From Pseudomonas sp. B21-023 (GTDB taxonomy: Bacteria > Pseudomonadota > Gammaproteobacteria > Pseudomonadales > Pseudomonadaceae), in assembly GCF_024749165.1 (NCBI RefSeq), contig NZ_CP087190.1:5739501-5803500 (forward strand): a stretch of DNA of 64,000 bases, in the 5' to 3' direction. The position numbers were made by a program, and so were the translations under genes. Under the pieces are notes generated by a model. It saw only the letters and a program-made list of their open reading frames with translations, was not told the origin of the DNA and did not search any database. How positions within the stretch are numbered: the first letter of the stretch is position 1; the number at the start of each line of letters is the position of its first letter. Positions 52,581 through 61,161 of this stretch are shown here, in pieces.

Positions 52581-52612
52581 AAAGGCCATCACCGGTAACC
52601 GGGATGGCCTTT
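52581..52612 (-). terminator. Terminator of the MHS permease gene
   Basis: AAAGGCCATC ... GATGGCCTTT, ten pairs with an internal CCGG/CCGG mini-stem, 34 bases after the permease stop and just upstream of the pstS Pho boxes. Confidence 0.75.
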
Positions 52613-52645
52613 ACAGGATGTTGCAGAGGGGATCTAGAGCGGGAT

Positions 52646-53935
52646 TCAGCGTTTGCGTGCAAGCAGATAGATGCCCACCAACAGACCGACAGCGCACAGG
52701 CACGCCACATAGTAAGCCGGCGCCATAGGACTGAACTTCAGCAGCGCGGTCACCACCATCGGCGTCAGACCACCGAAGATCGCATAGGCCAGGTTGTAGG
52801 AGAACGACAGGCCACTGAAGCGCACCACCGGCGGGAAGGCCTTGACCATCACGTAAGGCACCGCGCCGACGATGCCCACGCACACGCCGGTCAGGGCGTA
52901 CAGCGGGAACAGCAGGTCAGGGCGGGTCGGCAGGCTGTGGTAGAAGGCCCAGGACGACGCCAGCAGCGCCAAGCTGCCGACGATGAACACGCGCCCGGCG
53001 CCGAAACGGTCGGCCAGGCTGCCAGCGCCGACGCAGCCCAGGCTGAGCAGCACGATGGCCAGGCTATTGGCCTTGAGCGAGTCGGTGGGGCTGACGTGGT
53101 AGAGGCTCTGCAGCAACGCCGGAGTCATGAGGATAATCACCACGATGCCGGCCGACAGCAGCCAGGTGAGCAGCATCGACAGGATGATCGCGCCGCGATG
53201 ATCACGCAGCACCGCGCGCAGCGGCAGCTCTTCGGCCAGGGCCTTGCGCGCCTGCATTTCGGCGAAAACGGGGGTCTCATGCAACCAACGGCGCAGGTAG
53301 ACCGCGAAGAAGCCGAACACCCCACCGAGCAGGAACGGGATACGCCAGGCGTAGTCCGCCACTTCCTCGGGGGTGTAGAGCGTATTGATCAGCGTTGCCA
53401 CCAGCGAGCCAAGCAGGATGCCCGAGGTCAGGCCGGCGGTCAGCGTGCCGCAGGCATAGCCGGTGTTGCGCGCCGGCACGTGCTCGGAGACGAACACCCA
53501 GGCTCCTGGCACCTCGCCACCGATGGCCGCGCCCTGAATCACCCGCATCAGCAGCAGCAGGATCGGCGCCCACAGGCCAATCTGCGCATAGGTGGGCAAC
53601 AGGCCCATCACCAGGGTCGGCACGGCCATCATGAAAATGCTCAGGGTGAACATCTTCTTGCGTCCGAGCAGGTCGCCAAAGTGGGCCATGACGATGCCGC
53701 CCAGTGGCCGGGCCAGGTAGCCGGCGGCGAAGATGCCGAAGGTCTGCATCAGGCGCAGCCATTCGGGCATGTCGGCGGGGAAGAACAGCTTGCCCACCAC
53801 CGTGGCGAAGAACACGAAGATGATGAAGTCGTAAAACTCCAGTGCACCGCCCAGCGCGGACAGCGAGAGGGTCTTGTAGTCACTGCGGGACAACGGCCGG
53901 GACGGCTGCTCGATACTGCTCTGCACGGAGGTCAT
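52646..53935 (-). CDS. MFS transporter, metabolite:H+ symporter (MHS) type
   Basis: A 429-residue permease with 12 predicted helices. LGGALEFYDFIIFVFFATVVGKLFFP (helix 1) and GYLARPLGGIVMAHFGDLLGRKKMF (the MFS loop 2-3 motif) are hallmarks of the citrate/proline/shikimate-type MHS symporters. RVIQGAAIGGEVPGAWVFVSEHVP in helix 4-5 agrees. The substrate is unknown. Start MTSVQSSIEQP has CGGAGG overlap upstream of it; an extension to 54040 is unsupported. Confidence 0.87.
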   Translation of the reverse strand: MTSVQSSIEQPSRPLSRSDYKTLSLSALGGALEFYDFIIFVFFATVVGKLFFPADMPEWLRLMQTFGIFAAGYLARPLGGIVMAHFGDLLGRKKMFTLSIFMMAVPTLVMGLLPTYAQIGLWAPILLLLMRVIQGAAIGGEVPGAWVFVSEHVPARNTGYACGTLTAGLTSGILLGSLVATLINTLYTPEEVADYAWRIPFLLGGVFGFFAVYLRRWLHETPVFAEMQARKALAEELPLRAVLRDHRGAIILSMLLTWLLSAGIVVIILMTPALLQSLYHVSPTDSLKANSLAIVLLSLGCVGAGSLADRFGAGRVFIVGSLALLASSWAFYHSLPTRPDLLFPLYALTGVCVGIVGAVPYVMVKAFPPVVRFSGLSFSYNLAYAIFGGLTPMVVTALLKFSPMAPAYYVACLCAVGLLVGIYLLARKR

Positions 53936-54297
53936 CGCTGTTCTTTCTCTTGTAGGTCTGCGGACCGCTTGGCATGCGGCTTCTGGATTGAGTAGTCGGC
54001 GAAGATAGCAAATTGCCGAGCCGCGCTCATAGCGGTACAAAATCCATACAGATATTCATGAATGTGCGGTCGTCGCTGGCTGTGCAGGTATATATACTGC
54101 CCGCTCGTAGGAAAAGGTTGCTTATCCTGAGGGATGCTGTGCGAAAACGTCGGTCATTGTTGTCAGACTGTTTCGCAGAGTTTCCCTGAGGCCGCCCCCT
54201 GAAGCGAAATCAGCGTAGTATGCGTGTTGCTGAATCGTTTTTACGGCGTCCGTTATTGCGCCACCAACGAAGCGTCACGGGTCAGAGGCCCCACGGC
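53936..54297. other. 362-bp intergenic region between divergent MHS permease and thioesterase genes
   Basis: The region is AT-richer than its surroundings. It contains the decamer palindrome ATTCATGAAT (54054-54063) and a near-palindrome around GTATATATAC (54084-54100). The latter has CAG and CTG flanks in the opposite order to a LexA box. I see no convincing open frame; a frame from 54220 into the thioesterase gene is probably leader. Confidence 0.5.
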
Positions 54298-54696
54298 ATG
54301 ATTGAGCTCGAACAAGAAGATCCTATCCCGCAAGGCGACCTGGCCTTGCAGATCACCGCGCTGCCGCGCGAGACCAATGGTTTCGGCGATATCTTCGGCG
54401 GCTGGCTGGTCGCCCAGATGGACCTGGCCGGCACCGCCATGGCCAGCCGCGTCGCCGGAGGCCGAGTGGCCACGGTGGCCATCGACCGCATGGCGTTCCT
54501 GGTGCCGGTGGCGGTGGGCGCGCAGTTGTCCTTCTATACCCAGACCCTGGAAATCGGCCGCAGCTCGATCCAGATGATGGTCGAAGTGTGGAGCGACGAC
54601 CCGCTGTCCAGCGAATGGCGCAAGGTCACCGAGGCAGTGTTCGTGTTCGTCGCCATCGATGGCAGTGGTCGCACCCGCTCCGTACCTCGTCGCTGA
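54298..54696 (+). CDS. Acyl-CoA thioesterase, YciA-like hot-dog protein
   Basis: A 132-residue hot-dog fold thioesterase. NGFGDIFGGWLVAQMDLAGTAMASRVAGG is the family signature, with the catalytic aspartate in the central helix; VATVAIDRMAFLVPVAVG and the C-terminal VTEAVFVFVAID complete it. It hydrolyses short to medium acyl-CoA, substrate range unknown. MIELEQEDPIPQGD is chosen as start; AGAGG lies seven bases before. It precedes the mutarotase gene by 73 bp. Confidence 0.88.
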   Translation: MIELEQEDPIPQGDLALQITALPRETNGFGDIFGGWLVAQMDLAGTAMASRVAGGRVATVAIDRMAFLVPVAVGAQLSFYTQTLEIGRSSIQMMVEVWSDDPLSSEWRKVTEAVFVFVAIDGSGRTRSVPRR

Positions 54697-54769
54697 GCCT
54701 GGCGAGCGGTAAACTCATTGCACGTCACCGGGTCCAACGGCCTGACAGACAATCAATGAGACGAACGCA

Positions 54770-55666
54770 ATGGCTAACTTCACGGTCGAGACCGAGCTGC
54801 ACGGCGAACTCAACTGCTGGCGCATCACCAGCGATCATGCCGAACTACTGATTGCCCAACAGGGCGCCCAGGTCCTGAGCTATCAGCGCCTGGGTGAGCC
54901 ACCGCTGCTGTGGCTGAGCGACCAGGCCATCTTCCGCCAGGGCAAGTCGGTGCGTGCCGGCGCACCCGTGTGCTGGCCGTGGTTCGGTATCTTCGAGCGC
55001 AATCCCGATTCGGTCAAAGCCATGTTCAAGGGCGAGCAGCCGCCCGCCCACGGCCTGGTGCGTGGCCGTGACTGGCAGTTGTTGAGCGCCGAGGAACACG
55101 GCGACCACCTGCAGTTCGAGTTCGAATTGCCCGAAGCCCAGGGTGAGCTGCCGGGTTGGCCTCATGACGTCCAACTCAAGCTCCTGGTAGAACTGGACGA
55201 CCAGCTGAAGCTCACCCTCACCAGCTACAACCTCGGCAATACCGATGTCACCCTGAGCCAGGCGCTGCACAGCTACTTCGCCGTGAGCGATGTGCGCCAG
55301 GTGCAAGTGGAAGGCGTTGACGGGTTGGCCTACATCGAAACACTGGCCAACTGGGAACAGCGCAAACAACAGGGCAGCCTGGGTTTCGCCGACGAGACTG
55401 ATCGCATCTACCTGAACGCGCCTGAGCGACTGGCGATTGTCGACCCACACTGGAGCCGACGCATCACCCTGCAGGCCGGCGGCTCACGCACCGCGGTGAT
55501 CTGGAACCCCTGGACCGACCGCGCCCGCGACTTGCCGGACATGGCCGACGATGGGTGGCAGCGCATGCTGTGCATCGAGACGGCGAATGTGATGGATGAC
55601 GTGGTGGTGCTCAAGCCAGGGGCGACTCATGCGATGAGCGTGGCGATCGGTAGCGAAGCGCTCTGA
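54770..55666 (+). CDS. D-hexose-6-phosphate mutarotase (YeaD-like)
   Basis: A 298-residue aldose epimerase-like enzyme of the galactose mutarotase fold. PPAHGLVRGRDW carries the first catalytic histidine, LSQALHSYFAVSDV the second, and GLAYIETLANW and VIWNPWTDRARDLPD complete the pocket. It interconverts hexose-6-phosphate anomers. Start follows GAGACGAACGCA, weak but the only reasonable one. Confidence 0.92.
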   Translation: MANFTVETELHGELNCWRITSDHAELLIAQQGAQVLSYQRLGEPPLLWLSDQAIFRQGKSVRAGAPVCWPWFGIFERNPDSVKAMFKGEQPPAHGLVRGRDWQLLSAEEHGDHLQFEFELPEAQGELPGWPHDVQLKLLVELDDQLKLTLTSYNLGNTDVTLSQALHSYFAVSDVRQVQVEGVDGLAYIETLANWEQRKQQGSLGFADETDRIYLNAPERLAIVDPHWSRRITLQAGGSRTAVIWNPWTDRARDLPDMADDGWQRMLCIETANVMDDVVVLKPGATHAMSVAIGSEAL

Positions 55667-55691
55667 CCCGATAGTTTCAGCCGCCTGTACT

Positions 55692-55767
55692 GGCCCTATC
55701 GCCGGCAAGCCGGCTCCCACAGGATTGCGCGGTCGCCTGTGGGAGCCGGCTTGCCGGCGATAGGGCC
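55692..55767. repeat. REP pair with 32-bp perfect arms
   Basis: GGCCCTATCGCCGGCAAGCC... (55692-55723) and its exact complement (55736-55767) with a 12-base loop, between the convergent mutarotase and DUF3299 genes. Confidence 0.92.
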
Positions 55768-55784
55768 TCGACAGGAAAAATACC

Positions 55785-56318
55785 TTACAGATCCGCGTCT
55801 TCCACCACCCTCACCTTCCCTGCCTCCAACGCATACGCCGCATCCGCCAGGTCATTGCTGACTTTCTCCACCTTCAAGGTGCCGGTCACCCACAGCGGCG
55901 TGTAAATGTCGTCGATCTTCAACCCTTTCGGATACCGCACCAGCACCAGCTGGTTCGGCGGCGGCGGCGGTACATGGATGCACGCCCCTGGGTACGGCAC
56001 CAGGAAAAACAGCGTGCTGTTGCCTTTGGCATCGCTCTCCAGCGGCACCGGATACCCCCCCAGGCGGATCTGCCTGCCGTTCATGGCGGCCACGGTCTTG
56101 GTCGAGTACATCACCGCCGGCAGGCCTTTGCTCTGCTTCAGCCCACCCTTGGCGGTGAAGGTGCCCAGGGCTTCCGGGGAGTTGTGGTCGATCTCGGGCA
56201 TCTGCTCGAGCGCCTTCTGGTCCGACTTGGGCATCAGCTCCAGCCAGTCGGTCTCGGGCAGTTCGGCATGGGCCAGGGCGCTGGCCAGCAACAGGGGAAT
56301 GAGGAATAACGCACGCAT
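55785..56318 (-). CDS. DUF3299 domain exported protein
   Basis: A 177-residue protein with a signal peptide (RALFLIPLLLASALAHA, cleavage about residue 18). The mature part begins ELPETDWLELMPKSDQKALEQMPEIDHNSPE and has the DUF3299 segment RQIRLGGYPVPLESDAKGNSTLFFLVPYPGACIHVPPPPPNQLV. The proline run and CIH are conserved in the family, which is uncharacterised and often found beside envelope transport genes. Start at MRALFL; MPSIFMRALF is an alternative. Confidence 0.82.
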   Translation of the reverse strand: MRALFLIPLLLASALAHAELPETDWLELMPKSDQKALEQMPEIDHNSPEALGTFTAKGGLKQSKGLPAVMYSTKTVAAMNGRQIRLGGYPVPLESDAKGNSTLFFLVPYPGACIHVPPPPPNQLVLVRYPKGLKIDDIYTPLWVTGTLKVEKVSNDLADAAYALEAGKVRVVEDADL

Positions 56319-56367
56319 GAAAATGCTCGGCAACTCAGGATGAATTGCCGGGCATTCTAGCGGGAAT

Positions 56368-56643
56368 TCAGCGTTTCTTGATGAAGCCGTAGATCACCAG
56401 CAGGATGATCGCGCCGACCAGGGCCCCGAAGAAGCCCGCGGCCTGCCCGGCCTGGTAGATGCCCAGGGCTTGTCCGCCGTAGGTGGCGGCCAGGGAACCG
56501 GCGATGCCGAGGAGAATGGTCATGATCCAGCCCATGCTGTCGTCACCCGGTTTCAGGAAACGCGCCAGCAGGCCGACGATCAGGCCGATGAAGATGGTTC
56601 CAATGATGCCTATGGCAATCCCTCTGTGATGAACATGAAACAT
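56368..56643 (-). CDS. GlsB/YeaQ/YmgE family small membrane protein
   Basis: Up to 91 residues, with three glycine-rich helices (GIIGTIFIGLIVGLLARFLKPGDDSMGW ... ILLGIAGSLAATYGG ... FFGALVGAIILLVIYGFI), the stress-associated GlsB/YeaQ family. The start is odd. The only in-frame ATG (56643) lies inside the hairpin after purK, whereas homologues I recall begin at GIIGT. There the codon is ATA (56611-56613), with a perfect AGAGGG six bases before it. Either a non-AUG start is used or the extended MFHVHHRGIA form is real. Confidence 0.8.
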   Translation of the reverse strand: MFHVHHRGIAIGIIGTIFIGLIVGLLARFLKPGDDSMGWIMTILLGIAGSLAATYGGQALGIYQAGQAAGFFGALVGAIILLVIYGFIKKR

Positions 56644-56671
56644 GCCAAAGCCTAGTCAGCGCTTTGGCATG
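56641..56671 (-). terminator. Hairpin downstream of purK
   Basis: CATGCCAAAGC ... GCTTTGGCATG, 11 pairs with a nine-base loop, 38 bases after purK. On the minus strand TTTCATGTT follows. It overlaps the candidate ATG of the small membrane protein. Confidence 0.65.
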
Positions 56672-56709
56672 CTGCCATCTCAGAGCGGCATTGCCCGGCA
56701 GAAGTTCGA

Positions 56710-57792
56710 TCAGCCGGCGATCAACGCCTCTACTTCGGCAATCTTGGCCTTGAGGGTGGCCATGTCCTGGCAGCGCAGGGTGGCGTGGCCGACCTTGCGC
56801 CCGACCTTGAATGCCTTGCCGTAGTGGTGTAGGTGGCAGTCATCAATGGCGACCACCTTGTCCACCGCCGGCACTTCGCCGATGAAGTTGAGCATGGCGC
56901 TTTCGCCGACCTTCGCGGTCGAGCCCAGCGGCAGGCCGGCCACGGCGCGCAGGTGGTTCTCAAACTGGCTGCACTCGCTGCCTTCGATGGTCCAGTGCCC
57001 GGAGTTGTGCACACGCGGGGCGATTTCGTTGGCCTTCAGGCCACCGTCCACTTCGAAGAACTCGAAGGCCATGACGCCGACGTAGTCGAGTTTCTGCAGC
57101 ACGCGGCCGACGTAGTCTTCGGCCAGGGCCTGCAACGGGTGCGCCTCGCTGGCCACCGACAGGCGCAGGATGCCGCTGTCGTGGGTGTTGTGCACCAGCG
57201 GGTAGAAGCGGGTTTCGCCGTCGCGGGCGCGCACGGCCACCAGCGACACTTCGCCGGTAAACGGCACGAAGCCTTCCAGCAGGCACGGCACGCTGCCCAG
57301 TTCGGCGAAAGTGTCGACCACGTCTTCGGGCTTGCGCAGGACCTTCTGGCCCTTGCCGTCGTAACCCAGGGTGCGGGTCTTGAGCACGGCCGGCAGGCCG
57401 ATGCTGGCCACGGCGGCATCAAGGTCCGCTTGCGAGAGGATGTCGGCGAAGGCCGGGGTGGGAATACCCAGGTCGCGGAACATGCTCTTCTCGAACAGGC
57501 GGTCACGGGCGATGCGCAGGGCCTCGGCGCTCGGATAGACCGGGACGAACTGCGAGAGGAAGGCGACGGTCTCGGCCGGCACGCTTTCGAACTCAAAGGT
57601 CACCAGGTCGACTTCGTCGGCCAGCTGGCGCAGATGGTCCTGGTCACCGTAGTCGGCACGCAGGTGCTCGCCCAGCGGCGCGGCGCAGGCGTCCGGTGCC
57701 GGGTCGAGGAAAGCGAAGTTCATGCCCAGCGGAGTCCCCGCCAGGGCCAGCATGCGGCCCAGCTGGCCACCACCGATTACACCGATCTTCAT
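56710..57792 (-). CDS. purK: N5-carboxyaminoimidazole ribonucleotide synthase
   Basis: A 360-residue ATP-grasp enzyme that carboxylates aminoimidazole ribonucleotide using bicarbonate in purine synthesis. MKIGVIGGGQLGRML is the N-terminal signature, followed by FEFESVP, the ATP-grasp KTRTLGYDGKGQ and EIAPRVHNSGHWTIEG. It begins 11 bp after purE, and the two are one operon. Confidence 0.97.
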   Translation of the reverse strand: MKIGVIGGGQLGRMLALAGTPLGMNFAFLDPAPDACAAPLGEHLRADYGDQDHLRQLADEVDLVTFEFESVPAETVAFLSQFVPVYPSAEALRIARDRLFEKSMFRDLGIPTPAFADILSQADLDAAVASIGLPAVLKTRTLGYDGKGQKVLRKPEDVVDTFAELGSVPCLLEGFVPFTGEVSLVAVRARDGETRFYPLVHNTHDSGILRLSVASEAHPLQALAEDYVGRVLQKLDYVGVMAFEFFEVDGGLKANEIAPRVHNSGHWTIEGSECSQFENHLRAVAGLPLGSTAKVGESAMLNFIGEVPAVDKVVAIDDCHLHHYGKAFKVGRKVGHATLRCQDMATLKAKIAEVEALIAG

Positions 57793-57803
57793 GGGTTTCA
57801 GCC

Positions 57804-58295
57804 TCAAGCCTGACGCGGATCTGGATTGTCCAGCACGGTGTCGGTCTGCTCGGTGCGGAACTGCTTGAGCGCCGCGTGGAACTGCGGGTGCTTGGCCCCG
57901 AGGATGCTCGCCGACAGCAAGGCTGCATTGATCGCGCCGGCCTTGCCGATGGCCAGGGTGGCGACCGGGACACCAGCAGGCATCTGCACGATCGACAGCA
58001 GCGAATCGACACCCGAGAGCATCGACGACTGCACCGGCACACCGAGCACCGGCAGGTGGGTCTTGGCGGCGCACATGCCCGGCAGGTGGGCGGCGCCACC
58101 GGCACCGGCGATGATCACTTCGATGCCGCGGCCTTCGGCCTCATCGGCGTACTGGAACAGCAGGTCCGGGGTGCGGTGGGCGGAAACCACCTTCACTTCG
58201 TAGGGAATGCCGAGTTTTTCCAGCATATCGGCGGTGTGGCTAAGGGTGGACCAATCGGACTTGGAGCCCATGATCACGCCAACCAGTGCACTCAT
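57804..58295 (-). CDS. purE: N5-carboxyaminoimidazole ribonucleotide mutase
   Basis: A 163-residue class I PurE. IMGSKSDWSTL, VVSAHRTPDLLFQYA and AGAGGAAHLPGMCAAKT hold the catalytic Ser, His and Asp positions of the family. It shifts the carboxyl group made by PurK. I chose MSALVGVIMGSKSD with a modest GAGG site. A structured leader with a terminator-type hairpin lies directly upstream. Confidence 0.97.
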   Translation of the reverse strand: MSALVGVIMGSKSDWSTLSHTADMLEKLGIPYEVKVVSAHRTPDLLFQYADEAEGRGIEVIIAGAGGAAHLPGMCAAKTHLPVLGVPVQSSMLSGVDSLLSIVQMPAGVPVATLAIGKAGAINAALLSASILGAKHPQFHAALKQFRTEQTDTVLDNPDPRQA

Positions 58296-58332
58296 CGTCG
58301 AGCCTCTTCGCTTGTGCGCCCGCAGGCGCGTC

Positions 58333-58420
58333 AAAAAACAACAAGCCACGCGGGACGACCGGCGTGGCTTGTTTGCTGATCATGACCGGAATCTATCCGG
58401 TCGAGGGGCCGCGCAGTATA
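58333..58420 (-). promoter_or_regulatory. Putative attenuator leader of purE-purK
   Basis: In transcript order on the minus strand come a -10-like TATACT (58415-58420), then hairpin GACCGGA-TAGAT-TCCGGTC (58384-58402), then ACAAGCCACGC ... GCGTGGCTTGT (58341-58372, 11 pairs), followed by TGTTTTTT, and purE 37 bases later. The loop of the second hairpin contains CCGGTC, which could instead pair with GACCGG of the first. The second hairpin may also simply end the upstream LysR transcript. Confidence 0.5.
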
Positions 58421-58467
58421 GCGTAACGCGAGGCAATCACGGCACCCCCGGCGACCAACTGTCGGCC

Positions 58468-59397
58468 TTATTTTTCGGGGGTTTGGCTGACTTTCGGGTC
58501 AACTGAACCACCCTCCAGCTTGCGCCACAGCAAGCGCACGTTGGCCTTGCGCACCAAGGCACAGCGATACAGGCGGATTTCCAGCGGCACATGCCACTGG
58601 CTGCCACCGCAGATCGCCAGCTCGCCACGCTCCAGTTCACCGCGCATCGACAGTTTCGGGACCCAGGCGATGCCCATGCCTTCGAGCGCCATGCTCTTGA
58701 GACTGTCGGCCATGGCCGTTTCATAGACAGTGGTATAGCGCAGGTTGCGCTGGCGCAGCAGCAAGTTGACCGACCGGCCGAGGAAAGCGCCGGCGCTGTA
58801 GGCCAGCAACGGCACGCTGGCCTCCCCCTCCAGGTCGAACAGCGGCTTGCCGTCGGGGCCCACGGCACACACCGGGAGCATTTCGGTATTGCCCATATGC
58901 AGCGACGGGAAGATCTCGGCGTCCATCTGCAACGCCGCGTCCGGGTCGTAGAACGCCAGCATCAGGTCGCAGCCGCCTTCGCGTAATGCATGCACCGCAT
59001 CACCGACGTTGGTGGCGACCAGGCGCGTGGCGATGTTCAAGCCATCGTTGCGCAATTGCGCCACCCAGCGCGGGAAAAAGCCCGATGCCAAGGAGTGCGC
59101 GGCCGAGACCTGGATCACCTCGCCCTGGCCGCCTTCCAGGTGATGTAAATGGCGAAGAACTTCGCTCAACTGGTCGACAACGGTGCGCGCGGTGACGAGA
59201 AACAGCTGCCCGGCCTCGGTCAGCTCGATGGGCGTGCGGGAACGATTCACCAAGGTCAACCCAAGCGCCGCTTCCAGGCTGCGTATGCGTCGGCTGAATG
59301 CCGGCTGGGTAACGAACCGGCGCTCGGCCGCTTGCGAGAAACTGCGGGTCGAGGCCAGGGCACTGAAGTCCTCCAGCCATTTGCTTTCGAGGTTCAT
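58468..59397 (-). CDS. LysR family transcriptional regulator
   Basis: A 309-residue regulator. The helix-turn-helix is FSALASTRSFSQAAERRFVTQPAFSRRIRSLEAALGLTLV (about residues 10-49), followed by a substrate-binding domain including QVSAAHSLASGFFPRWVAQL and ALREGGCDLMLAFYDPD. It diverges from aspA with a 180 bp gap and so may control that aspartase, though pseudomonad LysR regulators often act elsewhere. The inducer is unknown. Confidence 0.9.
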   Translation of the reverse strand: MNLESKWLEDFSALASTRSFSQAAERRFVTQPAFSRRIRSLEAALGLTLVNRSRTPIELTEAGQLFLVTARTVVDQLSEVLRHLHHLEGGQGEVIQVSAAHSLASGFFPRWVAQLRNDGLNIATRLVATNVGDAVHALREGGCDLMLAFYDPDAALQMDAEIFPSLHMGNTEMLPVCAVGPDGKPLFDLEGEASVPLLAYSAGAFLGRSVNLLLRQRNLRYTTVYETAMADSLKSMALEGMGIAWVPKLSMRGELERGELAICGGSQWHVPLEIRLYRCALVRKANVRLLWRKLEGGSVDPKVSQTPEK

Positions 59398-59578
59398 CGA
59401 CTACTCCGCACTGCGTGCACCAAAATGGAACACGCTCGATTGTCAATCGGCGTCACATCAAACCGTATGCCGTTTGCGCATAGGTTAGCGTGCAACAGCA
59501 TTGGCCGCAAAATCTGGGCAGCCCTAGCATTGGCGCCATTCCGGCAGGTGCCGGGTCAAAATCGAGATGATATCCATC

Positions 59579-61003
59579 ATGTCCTCCGCTGCATCGTTCC
59601 GCGTCGAAAAAGATCTGCTTGGTACCCTTGAAGTCCCTGCCGATGCCTACTACGGCATCCAGACTCTGCGCGCTGCCAACAACTTCCACCTCTCCGGTGT
59701 TCCGCTGTCGCACTACCCGAAACTGGTAGTCGGCCTGGCGATGGTCAAGCAGGCAGCTGCTGACGCCAACCGTGAGCTGGGGCACCTGAGCGATGCCAAG
59801 CACGCCGCGATCAGCGCAGCCTGCGCACGACTGATCAAAGGCGACTACCACGAGCAGTTCGTGGTGGACATGATTCAAGGCGGTGCTGGTACTTCCACCA
59901 ACATGAACGCCAACGAAGTCATCGCCAACATCGCGCTGGAGGCCATGGGTCACCAGAAGGGTGAGTACCAGTACCTGCACCCGAACAACGATGTGAACAT
60001 GGCGCAGTCGACCAACGACGCCTACCCGACCGCGATCCGTCTGGGTCTGCTGCTGGGCCACGACGCCCTGCTGGCCAGCCTCGACAGCCTGATCCAGGCC
60101 TTCGCTGCCAAAGGTAAAGAGTTCGACCACGTACTGAAGATGGGCCGTACCCAGCTGCAGGACGCCGTGCCGATGACCCTGGGCCAGGAATTCCGCGCCT
60201 TCGCCACTACCATGACCGAAGACCTGCAGCGCCTGCGCTCGCTGGCTCCGGAACTGCTGACCGAAATCAACCTGGGCGGCACCGCCATCGGTACCGGCAT
60301 CAACGCCGACCCGGGCTACCAGATGCTGGCCGTACAGCGCCTGGCTATCATCAGCGGCCAGCCGCTGGTGCCGGCTGCCGACTTGATCGAAGCCACCTCC
60401 GACATGGGCGCCTTCGTGCTGTTCTCCGGCATGCTCAAGCGCACCGCGGTCAAGCTGTCGAAGATCTGCAACGACCTGCGCCTGCTGTCCAGCGGCCCAC
60501 GCACCGGCATCAACGAGATCAACCTGCCGGCGCGCCAGCCAGGCAGCTCGATCATGCCAGGCAAGGTCAACCCGGTTATCCCTGAGGCCGTCAACCAAGT
60601 CGCCTTCGCCATCATGGGCAACGACCTGGCCCTGACCGTCGCCGCCGAAGGTGGCCAACTGCAGCTGAACGTGATGGAGCCGCTGATCGCCTACAAGATC
60701 TTCGACTCGATCCGCCTGCTGCAACGCGCCATGGACATGCTGCGCGAGCACTGCATCGTCGGCATCACCGCCAACGAACAGCGCTGCCGTGAACTGGTCG
60801 AGCACTCGATCGGCCTGGTCACCGCCCTGAACCCGTACATCGGCTACGAAAACGCCACCCGTATCGCCCGCGTTGCCTTGGAAACCGGCCGCGGCGTGCT
60901 GGAACTGGTGCGCGAAGAGAAGCTGCTGGACGAAGAGATGCTCAACGACATCCTGCGTCCGGAAAACATGATCGCTCCCCGTCTGGTTCCGCTGAAGGCG
61001 TAA
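59579..61003 (+). CDS. aspA: Aspartate ammonia-lyase
   Basis: A 474-residue enzyme converting aspartate to fumarate and ammonia. The superfamily signature GSSIMPGKVNPVIPE contains the catalytic serine loop, and HPNNDVNMAQSTNDAYPTA and GGTAIGTGINADPGYQ hold the other active-site segments. The start at MSSAASFRVEKD is chosen as in homologues; a start four codons earlier is also possible. A clear terminator follows. Confidence 0.96.
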   Translation: MSSAASFRVEKDLLGTLEVPADAYYGIQTLRAANNFHLSGVPLSHYPKLVVGLAMVKQAAADANRELGHLSDAKHAAISAACARLIKGDYHEQFVVDMIQGGAGTSTNMNANEVIANIALEAMGHQKGEYQYLHPNNDVNMAQSTNDAYPTAIRLGLLLGHDALLASLDSLIQAFAAKGKEFDHVLKMGRTQLQDAVPMTLGQEFRAFATTMTEDLQRLRSLAPELLTEINLGGTAIGTGINADPGYQMLAVQRLAIISGQPLVPAADLIEATSDMGAFVLFSGMLKRTAVKLSKICNDLRLLSSGPRTGINEINLPARQPGSSIMPGKVNPVIPEAVNQVAFAIMGNDLALTVAAEGGQLQLNVMEPLIAYKIFDSIRLLQRAMDMLREHCIVGITANEQRCRELVEHSIGLVTALNPYIGYENATRIARVALETGRGVLELVREEKLLDEEMLNDILRPENMIAPRLVPLKA

Positions 61004-61061
61004 CCCAGACCGCTGCAAACAGTCTCACCAGGTCGAGGGACTAGACACCTCTCAACCTTTC

Positions 61062-61095
61062 AAGGGCCCGAGCGCATGCTACGGGCCCTTTTTTT
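61062..61095 (+). terminator. Rho-independent terminator of aspA
   Basis: AAGGGCCCG ... CGGGCCCTT, nine pairs, followed by seven T. Confidence 0.92.
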
Positions 61096-61161
61096 ATGCA
61101 CGGAACAGGCACCTGCTAAACGGCACACAACTTGCTCGGTAATGCTCCCCAGCTCAACGGG

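Noticed and set aside
54084..54100. LexA (SOS) box
   Set aside because: The AT-rich centre looks similar, but the flanks read CAG...CTG rather than the required CTG...CAG.
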